The notes beneath the pieces were generated by a model, which saw nothing but the letters and a program-made list of their open reading frames with translations, was not told where the DNA came from and searched no databases. Shown here piece after piece: positions 43,695 to 52,684 of a DNA stretch of 64,000 nucleotides. Numbering within the stretch: position 1 is the stretch's first letter; the number at the start of each line of letters is the position of its first letter. Source of the stretch: Rhizophagus prolifer (lineage: Eukaryota > Glomeromycota > Glomeromycetes > Glomerales > Glomeraceae); NCBI GenBank assembly GCA_019425655.1, contig NQWY01000012.1, positions 1 to 64,000 of the forward strand, given 5' to 3'. A program made the translations under genes and the position numbers.

Positions 43695-46130
43695 TTACAG
43701 TTTGAAATTCACTGACACGTTAAAGAATCTCCCTGTCAATCTTACCGGAACCGGATAATAGACGTGCGGAGAAGAATTAACATCACTGATCCATTGATTG
43801 GCAATCGTGTTATTGATATTAAATGCGTTGAAAATCTGAACGCCTAAAGTTAGTTCTTTAAAGTTTCTCCAGAAAGTTCCGCTGGCTTTATTATCTTTTT
43901 GATCGATGAAAACTTTTGTCAAACCGATATCCACTCTTTTATAAGCCGGCAATGTTTTTTGATAACGATAAGCTGCCAGATAATCCGGCAAACCATTAGA
44001 ATCAAATAAAACAGGTGTTCCTGACGGTAATCCGCTTGCATAGGTCAAAGTCAGGTTAACTCTCATACTTGGGAACTTTGGCATATAATCCTGATAGAAC
44101 ATAGAGAATTTGAAACGTTGGTCAGTTGGTCTTGGAATATATCCCATCCCTTCGATATTCTCATAAACTCTTGCATAACTCGCAGAAACCCAGGAATCAA
44201 TACCCGGAACAAATTGCCCGAATAATCTTGCATCAACTCCATAAGCATAACCTTCGGAATTATTTTTGCCTGAATACCTAACTCTCACGTTATCTAAATA
44301 ATACGGAATTAGATTTTCCATCTTTTTGTAATATGCTTCTGAAGTCAGCTTAAATTTCCTATCCTTAATTTGGAATTCGTAATCATTGGATAAAATAACC
44401 TGATAAGATTTCTGAGCTGTAATATCCGAATTAAAAGCACCCGTCAGATCTTTAATTTCTTTATAAAATGGCGCCTGATAATAAACTCCGCCCGCAAGCT
44501 TGAACAACATATCCATATCCCAGTTTGGCTTCACCGCAATCTGCGCTCTCGGACTGAATAATGTTTCTTTGTTAAAGCTCCAGTTCTGGATTCTCGCACC
44601 TCCGTTTACAAAAACTCTGTTATTTCCCCAATAGAATTTTTTCGAAAACTGAGCATAAGCTGAAATTCTTGTTGGTGTAATATTATTTTGCCCGGCAATA
44701 TGGTAGTTAAGATTAAGATCAGATATATCCAATTGTCCTGGAAGAACAAAATCTCTTGGATTACTGTAACCAATAGAATCTACAAATTGCCATTCATTAG
44801 TAAAATCCTTTATCGTTTCTCTCTCGAATTTTGCCCCAACTTCGATATCCGTATTGATGTCCGGAGAAAACTTGGTTCTGAACTGGGATCCAACTACTCT
44901 AACTAATAAGTCATTTCTGGCGTGATCAATTTGTCCGCCAGCGTCATAGCCCGCAACAGGATTTCCATCCTCATCAAAAGCTTCTAAAATATATCCCGAT
45001 GCGATTGAATAGTATTCTCTTTCTCTGTTTTGATAAGCAAAATTATCAAGTGTAAACTGCCATTTTTTACTAGGCTTGAAATTCACACTTACAGTTCCCA
45101 TCATATTTTTATATTGGTCATCTTCTTGCCCATTATAGAAAACCGTCAGTTTCAATGGCTGTAAAAGGCTTCCAAAATCTACTTCCTTTTTTTTAGGATA
45201 CATCTCGTAATCGTTCTTTGCAAAATATCCTAAAAACGATAAAGACCACTTGTCATTAAACTGATAATTAAGATAAGACTGCAAATCAAAATATCTTGGA
45301 TTGAAATCTGTATCTTCATTCAAAGTATTAAGAACCAAATTAGTATTTCTATATCTCCCGGAAACGATTCCTGAGAATTTTTTATCTTTCGAAGCAAAGC
45401 CTGTTGATAATCTCCCACCAATTAAACTCGCTTCCCCGGAAAGTTCAAATTTTTCCGGTTGTCTGTAATAGATATTGAGAGCAGACGACATTTTATCACC
45501 ATATCTTGGTTCAAAGCCACCAGCAGAGAAATTAATTGTGGAAACCATATCGGGATTAATGATACTCATCCCTTCCTGTAAAGAATTACGAACCAAAAAT
45601 GGTCTGTAAAGCTCAATATCATTGATGTATATCAGATTCTCGTCATAGTTTCCTCCTCTTACCATATATTGGGAACTCAGTTCTGCATTGGAGTTTACAG
45701 AAGGTAAACTTTTAATAAGACTTTCTACACCGCCGCCTAACGAAATCACTGTCTGAGCTTCTTTTGCAGAAATCTCAATGGATGTCAGGTCGTTGGTTTT
45801 ATTTTTAGCTCTTTTCTGGAAAACAACTTCCTGAATCTCATTCTCCTTAACCGCCGGCAGGAAAAGGACATTGATCGATTGTGATCTTGGCGATGTTTTG
45901 ATGAGCTTGGAAAAACCTTTGAAGTTTTCCTTTTGAACCTTTAATTCCTGTTCAGAATCTGCTAATGGAATCCTGATGAATCCGTTTTTATCGGTCTGGT
46001 AAGTTTGATTATTATAAGTGACTTCTGCTTCAGAAACGGTTTTTCCATCTTCGTCCAGGACTTTTAGATTGATTTGAGAAAAAGCCAGTACCGGCAGAAA
46101 GAAAAGAATTAAAAGGATATAATTTTTCAA
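43695..46130 (-). CDS. TonB-dependent receptor with N-terminal regulatory-like domain
   Basis: An 811-residue outer-membrane receptor: signal peptide (ending LAFSQ), a carboxypeptidase-like beta-sandwich (INLKVLDEDGKTVSEAEVTY), the plug from about residue 115 (AQTVISLGGGVESLIKSLP, YMVRGGNYDENLIYINDIEL) and a 22-strand-type barrel ending in VSVNFKL. No SusC-type motif and no SusD partner nearby, so the ligand is unknown. It could be an iron-complex or other ligand receptor. The 43422 gene follows 18 bases downstream. Confidence 0.88.
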   Translation of the reverse strand: MKNYILLILFFLPVLAFSQINLKVLDEDGKTVSEAEVTYNNQTYQTDKNGFIRIPLADSEQELKVQKENFKGFSKLIKTSPRSQSINVLFLPAVKENEIQEVVFQKRAKNKTNDLTSIEISAKEAQTVISLGGGVESLIKSLPSVNSNAELSSQYMVRGGNYDENLIYINDIELYRPFLVRNSLQEGMSIINPDMVSTINFSAGGFEPRYGDKMSSALNIYYRQPEKFELSGEASLIGGRLSTGFASKDKKFSGIVSGRYRNTNLVLNTLNEDTDFNPRYFDLQSYLNYQFNDKWSLSFLGYFAKNDYEMYPKKKEVDFGSLLQPLKLTVFYNGQEDDQYKNMMGTVSVNFKPSKKWQFTLDNFAYQNREREYYSIASGYILEAFDEDGNPVAGYDAGGQIDHARNDLLVRVVGSQFRTKFSPDINTDIEVGAKFERETIKDFTNEWQFVDSIGYSNPRDFVLPGQLDISDLNLNYHIAGQNNITPTRISAYAQFSKKFYWGNNRVFVNGGARIQNWSFNKETLFSPRAQIAVKPNWDMDMLFKLAGGVYYQAPFYKEIKDLTGAFNSDITAQKSYQVILSNDYEFQIKDRKFKLTSEAYYKKMENLIPYYLDNVRVRYSGKNNSEGYAYGVDARLFGQFVPGIDSWVSASYARVYENIEGMGYIPRPTDQRFKFSMFYQDYMPKFPSMRVNLTLTYASGLPSGTPVLFDSNGLPDYLAAYRYQKTLPAYKRVDIGLTKVFIDQKDNKASGTFWRNFKELTLGVQIFNAFNINNTIANQWISDVNSSPHVYYPVPVRLTGRFFNVSVNFKL

Positions 46131-46246
46131 AGCTGTAGTTTTTTATCTAAATTTATTTTTAACACATTCTTGAATCAACAAAAATAGCAATTAATACAAA
46201 GAACGAAAGAATATTTGTAAATCTTATACGAAAAACTGAAATTAAT

Positions 46247-46277
46247 AAAAAAGTCCGGCAATTCCGGACTTTATTTT
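46247..46277 (-). terminator. Rho-independent terminator of kdsA
   Basis: AAAGTCCGG / CCGGACTTT stem with a 5-base loop; T-rich on the minus-strand side. Confidence 0.82.
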
Positions 46278-47086
46278 TATAGTATCGCTTCTCGGATTCT
46301 TGTTAATTTTCCGAGTAAACCGTCCAGTAAATCCAATTTTAGCATATTGGCGCCATCGGATTTTGCGACAGAAGGATCAGGATGTGTCTCTATAAACAAT
46401 CCGTCTGCTCCAACAGCAATTCCCGCTTTGGCAATGGTTTCAATCAACGCTGGTCTTCCGCCCGTAACACCGGAATTCTGATTCGGTTGCTGAAGCGAGT
46501 GCGTTACGTCCAATATCACCGGAGAATATTCTCTCATGGTTGGGATTCCACGGAAATCTACTACAAGATCTGTGTAACCAAAAGAATTACCTCTTTCAAT
46601 GATGGCCGTCTTATCGTTTCCGGAATCCTTTACTTTCTGAACTGCAAACTTCATTGACTCTGGCGAAAGGAATTGTCCTTTTTTAAGCGTTACTGCTTTT
46701 CCTGTTTCAGCAGCAGCGATCAAAAGATCTGTTTGCCTTATTAGAAATGCAGGAATTTGTAAAACATCCACATATTCCGCAGCCAAAGCAGCATGACCAT
46801 TTTCATGAATATCTGTTGTTGTAGGAATATTAAAGGTCTCTCCTACTTTTCTAAGAATCTTTAAAGCTTTCTCATCACCAATTCCTGTGAAAGAATCGAC
46901 ACGACTTCTGTTGGCCTTTCTGAAAGAACCTTTGAAGATATAAGGAATATTGTATTTGTCAGAAAGCTTCACGATATGTTCTGCAATCTGCAAAGCCATT
47001 GTTTCATCTTCGATCGCGCAAGGTCCTGCAATCAGGAAAAAGTTCCTGGAATCTTTGTGATGAATGTTATCTAAATATTGTATCAT
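46277..47086 (-). CDS. kdsA: 3-deoxy-8-phosphooctulonate (Kdo-8P) synthase
   Basis: Condenses arabinose-5-phosphate with phosphoenolpyruvate to form Kdo-8-phosphate for LPS inner core. The 269-residue TIM barrel has LIAGPCAIEDETMALQ, FKGSFRKANRSRVDSFTG (substrate loop) and IERGNSFGYTDLVVDFRG. LDVTHSLQQPN and FIETHPDPSVAKSDG supply further active-site residues. Length normal. A -7 box (47148-47141) precedes it and a terminator follows, so it is its own unit. LPS with Kdo is thus expected. Confidence 0.95.
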   Translation of the reverse strand: MIQYLDNIHHKDSRNFFLIAGPCAIEDETMALQIAEHIVKLSDKYNIPYIFKGSFRKANRSRVDSFTGIGDEKALKILRKVGETFNIPTTTDIHENGHAALAAEYVDVLQIPAFLIRQTDLLIAAAETGKAVTLKKGQFLSPESMKFAVQKVKDSGNDKTAIIERGNSFGYTDLVVDFRGIPTMREYSPVILDVTHSLQQPNQNSGVTGGRPALIETIAKAGIAVGADGLFIETHPDPSVAKSDGANMLKLDLLDGLLGKLTRIREAIL

Positions 47087-47140
47087 TTTTTTGATTTTAA
47101 ATTATAAATTTCAGATTGTTTTCTGTCTGAAAATCGAATA

Positions 47141-47148
47141 CAAATATA
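47141..47148 (-). promoter_or_regulatory. putative kdsA -7 box
   Basis: TATATTTG on the minus strand matches TAnnTTTG, about 55 bases before the ATG. Confidence 0.4.
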
Positions 47149-47205
47149 CGGAATTAATGCAGGAAAACCTTTTCCAACCCAAACTATCGAAAGGGTTGAA
47201 ATTAT

Positions 47206-47739
47206 CTATTTATTGAATTTCTTGATAATCTTTTCAAACGTATTGACATTCCTGCTCGTCATTTTATCTTTCAGACTTTTCTTCCCGAGAACTTTACCGA
47301 AATCGGAATCCAAAGTCTGACCTTTGGGAACTTGCCAATAGAATATATTATTGACGATTTTCCCTTTTTCGCCTTCTGATTTGCTTGATTTCTCGAATTC
47401 TTCTAATAACGTTTCTTCTACTTTTTCTGAGCCGAGGAAAATGTAATTGTGGAAATTCTCTATTGGCGGAAAAGGGTCATTTTTCAAGATTTCGTTGATT
47501 TCTTTTTCATTTTTGATGAAGAGAAAAGCTTCGTAATTGAAATGTTCCGACATTGCTTTTTCCAGAATTGTCTTCAGTTCCGTCGAATTTTTATCTGATT
47601 GGAACAGGATATTACCGCTTGCCAAAACCGAAGATACATTTTGGACGCCAGCATCCGAAAAGACTTTGCAGACATCTGCCATTTTCATATTAGTTCCTTT
47701 GACATTGACACCTCGGAGAAAAGCACAGAAATTGATCAT
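47206..47739 (-). CDS. DUF1697 family protein
   Basis: A 177-residue protein starting at ATG 47739 (MINFCAFLRGVNVKGTN); an upstream start at 47808 would run through a non-coding leader. FCAFLRGVNVKGTNMKMADV and the GNILFQSDKNS stretch define DUF1697, whose members have two alpha/beta modules and unknown function. No signal peptide. Monocistronic between kdsA and the DUF2723 gene. Confidence 0.85.
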   Translation of the reverse strand: MINFCAFLRGVNVKGTNMKMADVCKVFSDAGVQNVSSVLASGNILFQSDKNSTELKTILEKAMSEHFNYEAFLFIKNEKEINEILKNDPFPPIENFHNYIFLGSEKVEETLLEEFEKSSKSEGEKGKIVNNIFYWQVPKGQTLDSDFGKVLGKKSLKDKMTSRNVNTFEKIIKKFNK

Positions 47740-47803
47740 AGTTGATAGTTGATGGTTAATGACAAAATTACATTTTAAAATTTTGACTGATGGATAATAC
47801 TTA

Positions 47804-47845
47804 AACAAAACCCTTTCAGAGTTTTAGAGCTCTGAAAGGGTTAAT
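47804..47845 (-). terminator. Rho-independent terminator of the DUF2723 gene
   Basis: AACCCTTTCAGAG-type stem (47808-47821 with 47830-47842), T-rich on the minus-strand side (TTTTGTTTAAG). Confidence 0.78.
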
Positions 47846-47866
47846 ATATTTTGAGTAGATAACATT

Positions 47867-50800
47867 CTACTGGGTGACTTTCATCAGCTGTTTCGTGATG
47901 TTGTCCATCTTTTCAGCTTCATAAGTCGTATCGTAATCTTTCATAATATCGAAAAGATAAGAATAGAACGATGTCACTTTCTGGACATCATCTGCTTTTT
48001 TGAAAGCCTTTTCTTTGCCCATCTCCTGCAAATCTTTGATGAATGTATTGAATCTCTTATCAATGACATTCAGAGATTTTATAAGATATTGATAGCCTTT
48101 TTCTTTCTGGCCGATTTTGTTATAAGCATCAGAAACCGCACCAACTACCAAAGAATATTCCATCGGTTTGGTTTTCATTTGTCTTGCTGCATAAACCTGG
48201 AATTTCGGCGATAATCTAGTGTAATAATCATACTCTTCGAAGATTCCTTTCTTAAGGTCTTCTGCCAGTTTTAGCCCTTTTTGCTCTTGTCCGGCAACGA
48301 TATAGGCGTAAACAATAGAACTCAAAGACCTTGGGTCATTGTATTTGGAAACCGGGATTTCTCTGCTTGCCAAATCTAGAACTTCGATCGCTTTTTGCTT
48401 CTCGCCTTTCAGAACCAAAGCTTCTGCAGCTCTGCTTGCAGATGACCTGTAACTTACAATATTCTGTGTACAAGTCTCATCAAAATGAACTTTCAAATCC
48501 TTGAAATTACCCCATCTGTAATTTTTTACAATGTTGTAAAGCTCGTCTGCATTTACCATTCCCAATTCGCCGTCCGAAGATTCTTCCGTTTTGATTGGAA
48601 CCAATCTGTAACTGAATCCATCAAACTTAAGATAATTGGACAGGAAGAATAGATTGCTTCCGTCATAGATTCCACCGCTTGAGAAGTTGATCGGACGTTT
48701 CCAATCGAAGTTCGCAAGGATATCCAGCATCATCATATTATTCTTGAACATACTAGAACCTTTATAATCGATGACGATTTGTTTTTCTGCTTTTTGCGCT
48801 TCGGCTGGCGTGATGATGCCTGATTTAACGGCATTATTCACATTCACCGGAAGTACAAATTTGGAAACCGGAAGGAAGTTGAATTTCTCATAACGCTCTT
48901 CCCCAAAAATCATTTTAACGATTTCATCTTTTGCAGGAGATTTCATTTTCAAGAAATTAATAGCCTCTTTCATCGTAATCGAATCCTGGGTCAGATATTT
49001 TCTGAAAGCCGCAAATTCTGTATCTGGCACACCCTGGTCTTTTAGATTCGCAAAAATATTAGACCAATCATCTTTAGTCATCATATAAACCTGGTCGTTG
49101 GAACCTTCGCGGTAATCTTCATGAGTTAAAGTTGAAGGAACCGGCATTGAGTTATACGTTCTTCTCTTCACTTGGTCAATATTCCAAGGTGTCGATAACA
49201 ATGTGAAATTGACCACTTTTACATCCGGACGGAATTCCTCAGTCTCCTGAATGGCCCAAACCGGATACGTATCATTATCACCATAAACGAACATTATGCC
49301 GTCTTTCGGTAAAGATTTTAAACTTGAATAAGCGTAATCGTAAGCTGTGTAACGTCCACTTCTGTCGTGAACATTATAATTCTGAAAGCCCATCATAAAA
49401 GGAATTCCTAATAAAACTACGCCTACAATAATCTGAGCTGATTTGCTTTTTACTTTTTTCTGAAGCAACCAATAGATTGCAGCGACACCTAATCCAATCC
49501 AAATCGCAAATGCGTAGAAGGAACCTACCATCGCATAATCTCTTTCACGAGGTTCGAATGGTTTCATCCCTGTGTAGAATACAATCCCGACACTTGTTAA
49601 AATGAATAAAGATAATATTGCATAGAATCTTCCGAAATCTCTATTAAGTTGAAAGAAAAATCCTAGTAATCCCAAAATTAATGGAAGCATAAAGAACTTC
49701 ACTGTACTTTCATTCTGGAATTTAGCAGGCATCTCGCTCTGGTCGCCCCAAATATTATTATCGATGAAAGGAATCCCTGTAATAAAGTTTCCATTCGTAT
49801 TTTCCATATGCCCTTCGACATCATTCTGGCGACCTGCAAAATTCCAAAGCAAATATCTTCCGAAGTAATAGTAATTCTGGAATGTGATGAAATAGTCAAG
49901 ATTCTGAGCTAAAGTCGGTTTCTGAACATTGATAATTCCGAATTGTTTCGCTTTCAGATAATCATCCATTTTGATGGTTCCGTTCTCATATTTTTGACGA
50001 AGTTCATCAAAGAATTGTTTTGCTTCCGGACTTTCGGAGATTTGCTCATTCCCATAATTGAAAGTGAAATCCGGCGCACCGTACATTGAGATGTAATTCG
50101 GCATTACTGATTTATCCTCACTAAACATTCTTGGTAAGAATCCAACGTGTTCTTTGCTGTAAACATAATTGAACTTCTCTCCTACTTTGCGATATTGTCC
50201 AGTTGTAGCATCTTTCTCGTAAGTATCACCTGTTTTTTCAGTTTTGTAACTTCCGTCTTCATTTTTCTCGATTCCATTCGGGTCAAGATAAGCGGTATAA
50301 TTTTGTCCGTACAAAGTTGGCCAGTCACCGTATTGTTCTCGGTTATAGTAATCCAGCATTCCCAAAGCGTTGTCAGGGTCATTAAGGTTCATTGGCGGAT
50401 TGGCAATAGCTCTGATCGGGATGACCAGCCAGCAAGAAAATCCAATTATCATATAAACAACTGATAATGCAACTGTTTGATACAATGATTTCCCGGTTTT
50501 TCTTGTATAAGTAATGAATAAATAGCAAAGAACTGACAAAATAACAAATGCGAAAACTGTCCCTGAGTGAAAAGGCAGACCTAGTCCGTTAACAAAGAAT
50601 ATTTCAGATTTTCCGAATAACGTCATTATGACAGGGAAAATAATCTTGAAGACAATCGCCAGAATTACCAGCGTAATTCCATTAGCCCAAAGGAAAGATT
50701 TCCAGGTGAACTTATAATTTCTTGTATAATAAATCAGGCAAACTGCCGGCAATGCCAACATACACATCATATGTACACCGATAGACAAACCGATCACGAA

Positions 50801-51352
50801 AAACAAAAGGATAATCCAACGTTCATTATCTTTTTCCAGATATTCATTTTCCCATTTGGTAATCAACCAGACAATCAATGCAATAAACATACTTGCCATT
50901 GCATAAACCTCGCCTTCTACCGCTGAAAACCAAAATGTATCCGAAAATGTAAAACATAAAGCACCAACTGCTCCTGCAAATAAGGTTGCAATTTCTTCGG
51001 CAATTGTAATATTTTCAAATTCTTTATTGAGTAATCGTCTTACAAGATGGGTAATCGTCCAGAATAAAAACAGAATTGTAAACGCACTGAACAAGGCCGA
51101 CATCGCATTAATCACAAAAGAATAATGCTGACCGTCACCAAAAGAAAATAATGCAACAACGGCTCCAACCAGTTGGAAAAGTGCAGCTCCCGGTGCGTGT
51201 GTAACCTCCAATTTAACAGCGGAAGAAATGTATTCTCCACAATCCCAAAAACTGAAGTTGGGTTCTATGGTTGATAAATAAGTGATAAATGCAATTACAA
51301 AAACTACCCATCCAAGAATAGTGTTCCATCGTTTAAAAGTCCAATTCTTCAT
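47867..51352 (-). CDS. DUF2723 / glycosyltransferase family 117 polytopic membrane protein
   Basis: An 1161-residue protein with about twelve to fourteen membrane helices in the first 650 residues. NFSFWDCGEYISSAVKLEVTHAPGA is the DUF2723 signature, with an acidic pair in the first extracytoplasmic loop as in GT-C enzymes (protein O-mannosyltransferase-like). The C-terminal 500 residues are soluble and end in TPR-like helices (GLKLAEDLKKGIFEEYDYYT). GT117 members are proposed protein O-glycosyltransferases of Bacteroidota. Its own terminator follows. Confidence 0.82.
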   Translation of the reverse strand: MKNWTFKRWNTILGWVVFVIAFITYLSTIEPNFSFWDCGEYISSAVKLEVTHAPGAALFQLVGAVVALFSFGDGQHYSFVINAMSALFSAFTILFLFWTITHLVRRLLNKEFENITIAEEIATLFAGAVGALCFTFSDTFWFSAVEGEVYAMASMFIALIVWLITKWENEYLEKDNERWIILLFFVIGLSIGVHMMCMLALPAVCLIYYTRNYKFTWKSFLWANGITLVILAIVFKIIFPVIMTLFGKSEIFFVNGLGLPFHSGTVFAFVILSVLCYLFITYTRKTGKSLYQTVALSVVYMIIGFSCWLVIPIRAIANPPMNLNDPDNALGMLDYYNREQYGDWPTLYGQNYTAYLDPNGIEKNEDGSYKTEKTGDTYEKDATTGQYRKVGEKFNYVYSKEHVGFLPRMFSEDKSVMPNYISMYGAPDFTFNYGNEQISESPEAKQFFDELRQKYENGTIKMDDYLKAKQFGIINVQKPTLAQNLDYFITFQNYYYFGRYLLWNFAGRQNDVEGHMENTNGNFITGIPFIDNNIWGDQSEMPAKFQNESTVKFFMLPLILGLLGFFFQLNRDFGRFYAILSLFILTSVGIVFYTGMKPFEPRERDYAMVGSFYAFAIWIGLGVAAIYWLLQKKVKSKSAQIIVGVVLLGIPFMMGFQNYNVHDRSGRYTAYDYAYSSLKSLPKDGIMFVYGDNDTYPVWAIQETEEFRPDVKVVNFTLLSTPWNIDQVKRRTYNSMPVPSTLTHEDYREGSNDQVYMMTKDDWSNIFANLKDQGVPDTEFAAFRKYLTQDSITMKEAINFLKMKSPAKDEIVKMIFGEERYEKFNFLPVSKFVLPVNVNNAVKSGIITPAEAQKAEKQIVIDYKGSSMFKNNMMMLDILANFDWKRPINFSSGGIYDGSNLFFLSNYLKFDGFSYRLVPIKTEESSDGELGMVNADELYNIVKNYRWGNFKDLKVHFDETCTQNIVSYRSSASRAAEALVLKGEKQKAIEVLDLASREIPVSKYNDPRSLSSIVYAYIVAGQEQKGLKLAEDLKKGIFEEYDYYTRLSPKFQVYAARQMKTKPMEYSLVVGAVSDAYNKIGQKEKGYQYLIKSLNVIDKRFNTFIKDLQEMGKEKAFKKADDVQKVTSFYSYLFDIMKDYDTTYEAEKMDNITKQLMKVTQ

Positions 51353-51516
51353 ACGGAAAATGAAATATCGGCGAATTTAACGTTTTTGATTCAGTTATTT
51401 AAGTTTTTAACAAAAATTAAAATTTTGGTGCGCTTTTTGAAAATTGCAGAAAATCAGTTGAATTATTAATAATATTTTCAATGCAAAATCAGATTCACAG
51501 CTCAAAAATAAAAACA

Positions 51517-51539
51517 TTGCAATTTTTTTTTTATTTTTG
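51517..51539 (+). promoter_or_regulatory. putative promoter of the cysteine-synthase-like gene
   Basis: TATTTTTG at 51532-51539 matches TAnnTTTG, 32 bases before the ATG; TTGC lies 11 bases upstream. The 220-base divergent gap has no other gene. Confidence 0.45.
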
Positions 51540-51571
51540 CAGACAGTTTTTGAGAGAAAAAATGATATAAA

Positions 51572-52609
51572 ATGACGAATGTATACGATAATATTCTTGG
51601 TTTGATTGGCAACTCACCGTTAGTCAAGTTAAATCAGGTTACCAAGGACATTCCTGCGACAGTATACGCTAAGTTGGAATCTTATAACCCAGGGCATTCT
51701 ACAAAAGATAGAATTGCACTTCATATTATAGAAAATGCAGAAAGACAGGGAATCCTGAAATCAGATTCTGTAATCGTAGAAACCACTTCCGGAAACACCG
51801 GTTTTTCTATTGCAATGGTTTGTATCGTCAAAGGTTACAAATGCATTCTTGCAGTTAGCGATAAAACAAAGGCTGAAAAAATCGCTTATCTAAAGGCACT
51901 TGGCGCAACAGTTTATGTTTGCCCGGCTTCAGTTCCTGCAGATGACCCAAGATCTTATTATGAAGTAGCTAAAAGAATTGCTGCGGAAACTCCTAATTCG
52001 GTTTACATCAATCAGTATTTCAACGAATTGAATATTGATGCACATTACCAAACCACAGGCCCTGAGATTTGGAAACAGACGGAAGGCAAAATAACTCACC
52101 TTTTTGCCTGCACAGGAACTGGCGGAACGCTTTCCGGCTCCGCAAAATATCTGAAAGAACAAAATCCTGACATCAAAGTGATTGGTGTAGATGCGGATGG
52201 CTCTATCCTGAAAACTTACCACGAAACAGGAAAAATCAATAAAACAGAAATTCATCCTTATCAGATTGAAGGTCTTGGAAAGAATTTAATCCCGGGAGCA
52301 CTTTTATTTGATACGATTGATGAATATGTACGAGTTAATGACGAGATGTCAGCTTACAGAACCCGAGAGATTGCTTTGAAGGAAGCAATAATGGGCGGTT
52401 ACACAACTGGAGCAGTAACTCAGGCTTTGATTCAGTATGCCAATTCCCATGAGTTCAAAGAAGATGACTTGATAGTATTAATTTTTCCAGACCATGGTTC
52501 CCGCTATATCACTAAAGTATACAGCGACAAATGGATGGAAGAACAAGGCTTTATCAACAACTGTTTTCACAACTATGATGAAGTTTTCAAAACAGAAATC
52601 ATCAAATAA
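51572..52609 (+). CDS. cysteine-synthase-family PLP enzyme, candidate cysteate synthase
   Basis: A 345-residue fold-type II PLP enzyme. The Schiff-base lysine K45 lies in GHSTKDR, where typical CysK/CysM have G(N/S)S(V/I)KDR. VETTSGNTG binds the substrate carboxylate (EPTSGNTG in most), and TGTGGTLSG holds the PLP phosphate; FPDHGSRY ends the core. Family sense: beta-replacement on O-activated serine. The divergent active-site words and the SPT-like gene 75 bases downstream suggest it may use sulfite to make cysteate for sulfonolipids. Plain cysteine synthase remains possible. Confidence 0.72.
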   Translation: MTNVYDNILGLIGNSPLVKLNQVTKDIPATVYAKLESYNPGHSTKDRIALHIIENAERQGILKSDSVIVETTSGNTGFSIAMVCIVKGYKCILAVSDKTKAEKIAYLKALGATVYVCPASVPADDPRSYYEVAKRIAAETPNSVYINQYFNELNIDAHYQTTGPEIWKQTEGKITHLFACTGTGGTLSGSAKYLKEQNPDIKVIGVDADGSILKTYHETGKINKTEIHPYQIEGLGKNLIPGALLFDTIDEYVRVNDEMSAYRTREIALKEAIMGGYTTGAVTQALIQYANSHEFKEDDLIVLIFPDHGSRYITKVYSDKWMEEQGFINNCFHNYDEVFKTEIIK

Positions 52610-52629
52610 AATTTAAACACAAAATTCAT

Positions 52630-52658
52630 AACCTTTTGTCATACAAAAGGTTTTTTCA
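52630..52658 (+). terminator. terminator-like hairpin between the two PLP-enzyme genes
   Basis: AACCTTTTGT / ACAAAAGGTT perfect stem with loop CAT, then TTTTT. It could limit read-through from the upstream gene into the next one, which starts 27 bases later. Confidence 0.65.
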
Positions 52659-52684
52659 ATCAATAAAAATATCAGTTAGAAAAA

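Noticed and set aside
51572-52609. Standard CysK/CysM
   Set aside because: Not excluded, but the active-site words differ from ordinary members and the gene neighbour is an SPT-like enzyme, so it is reported as candidate cysteate synthase.
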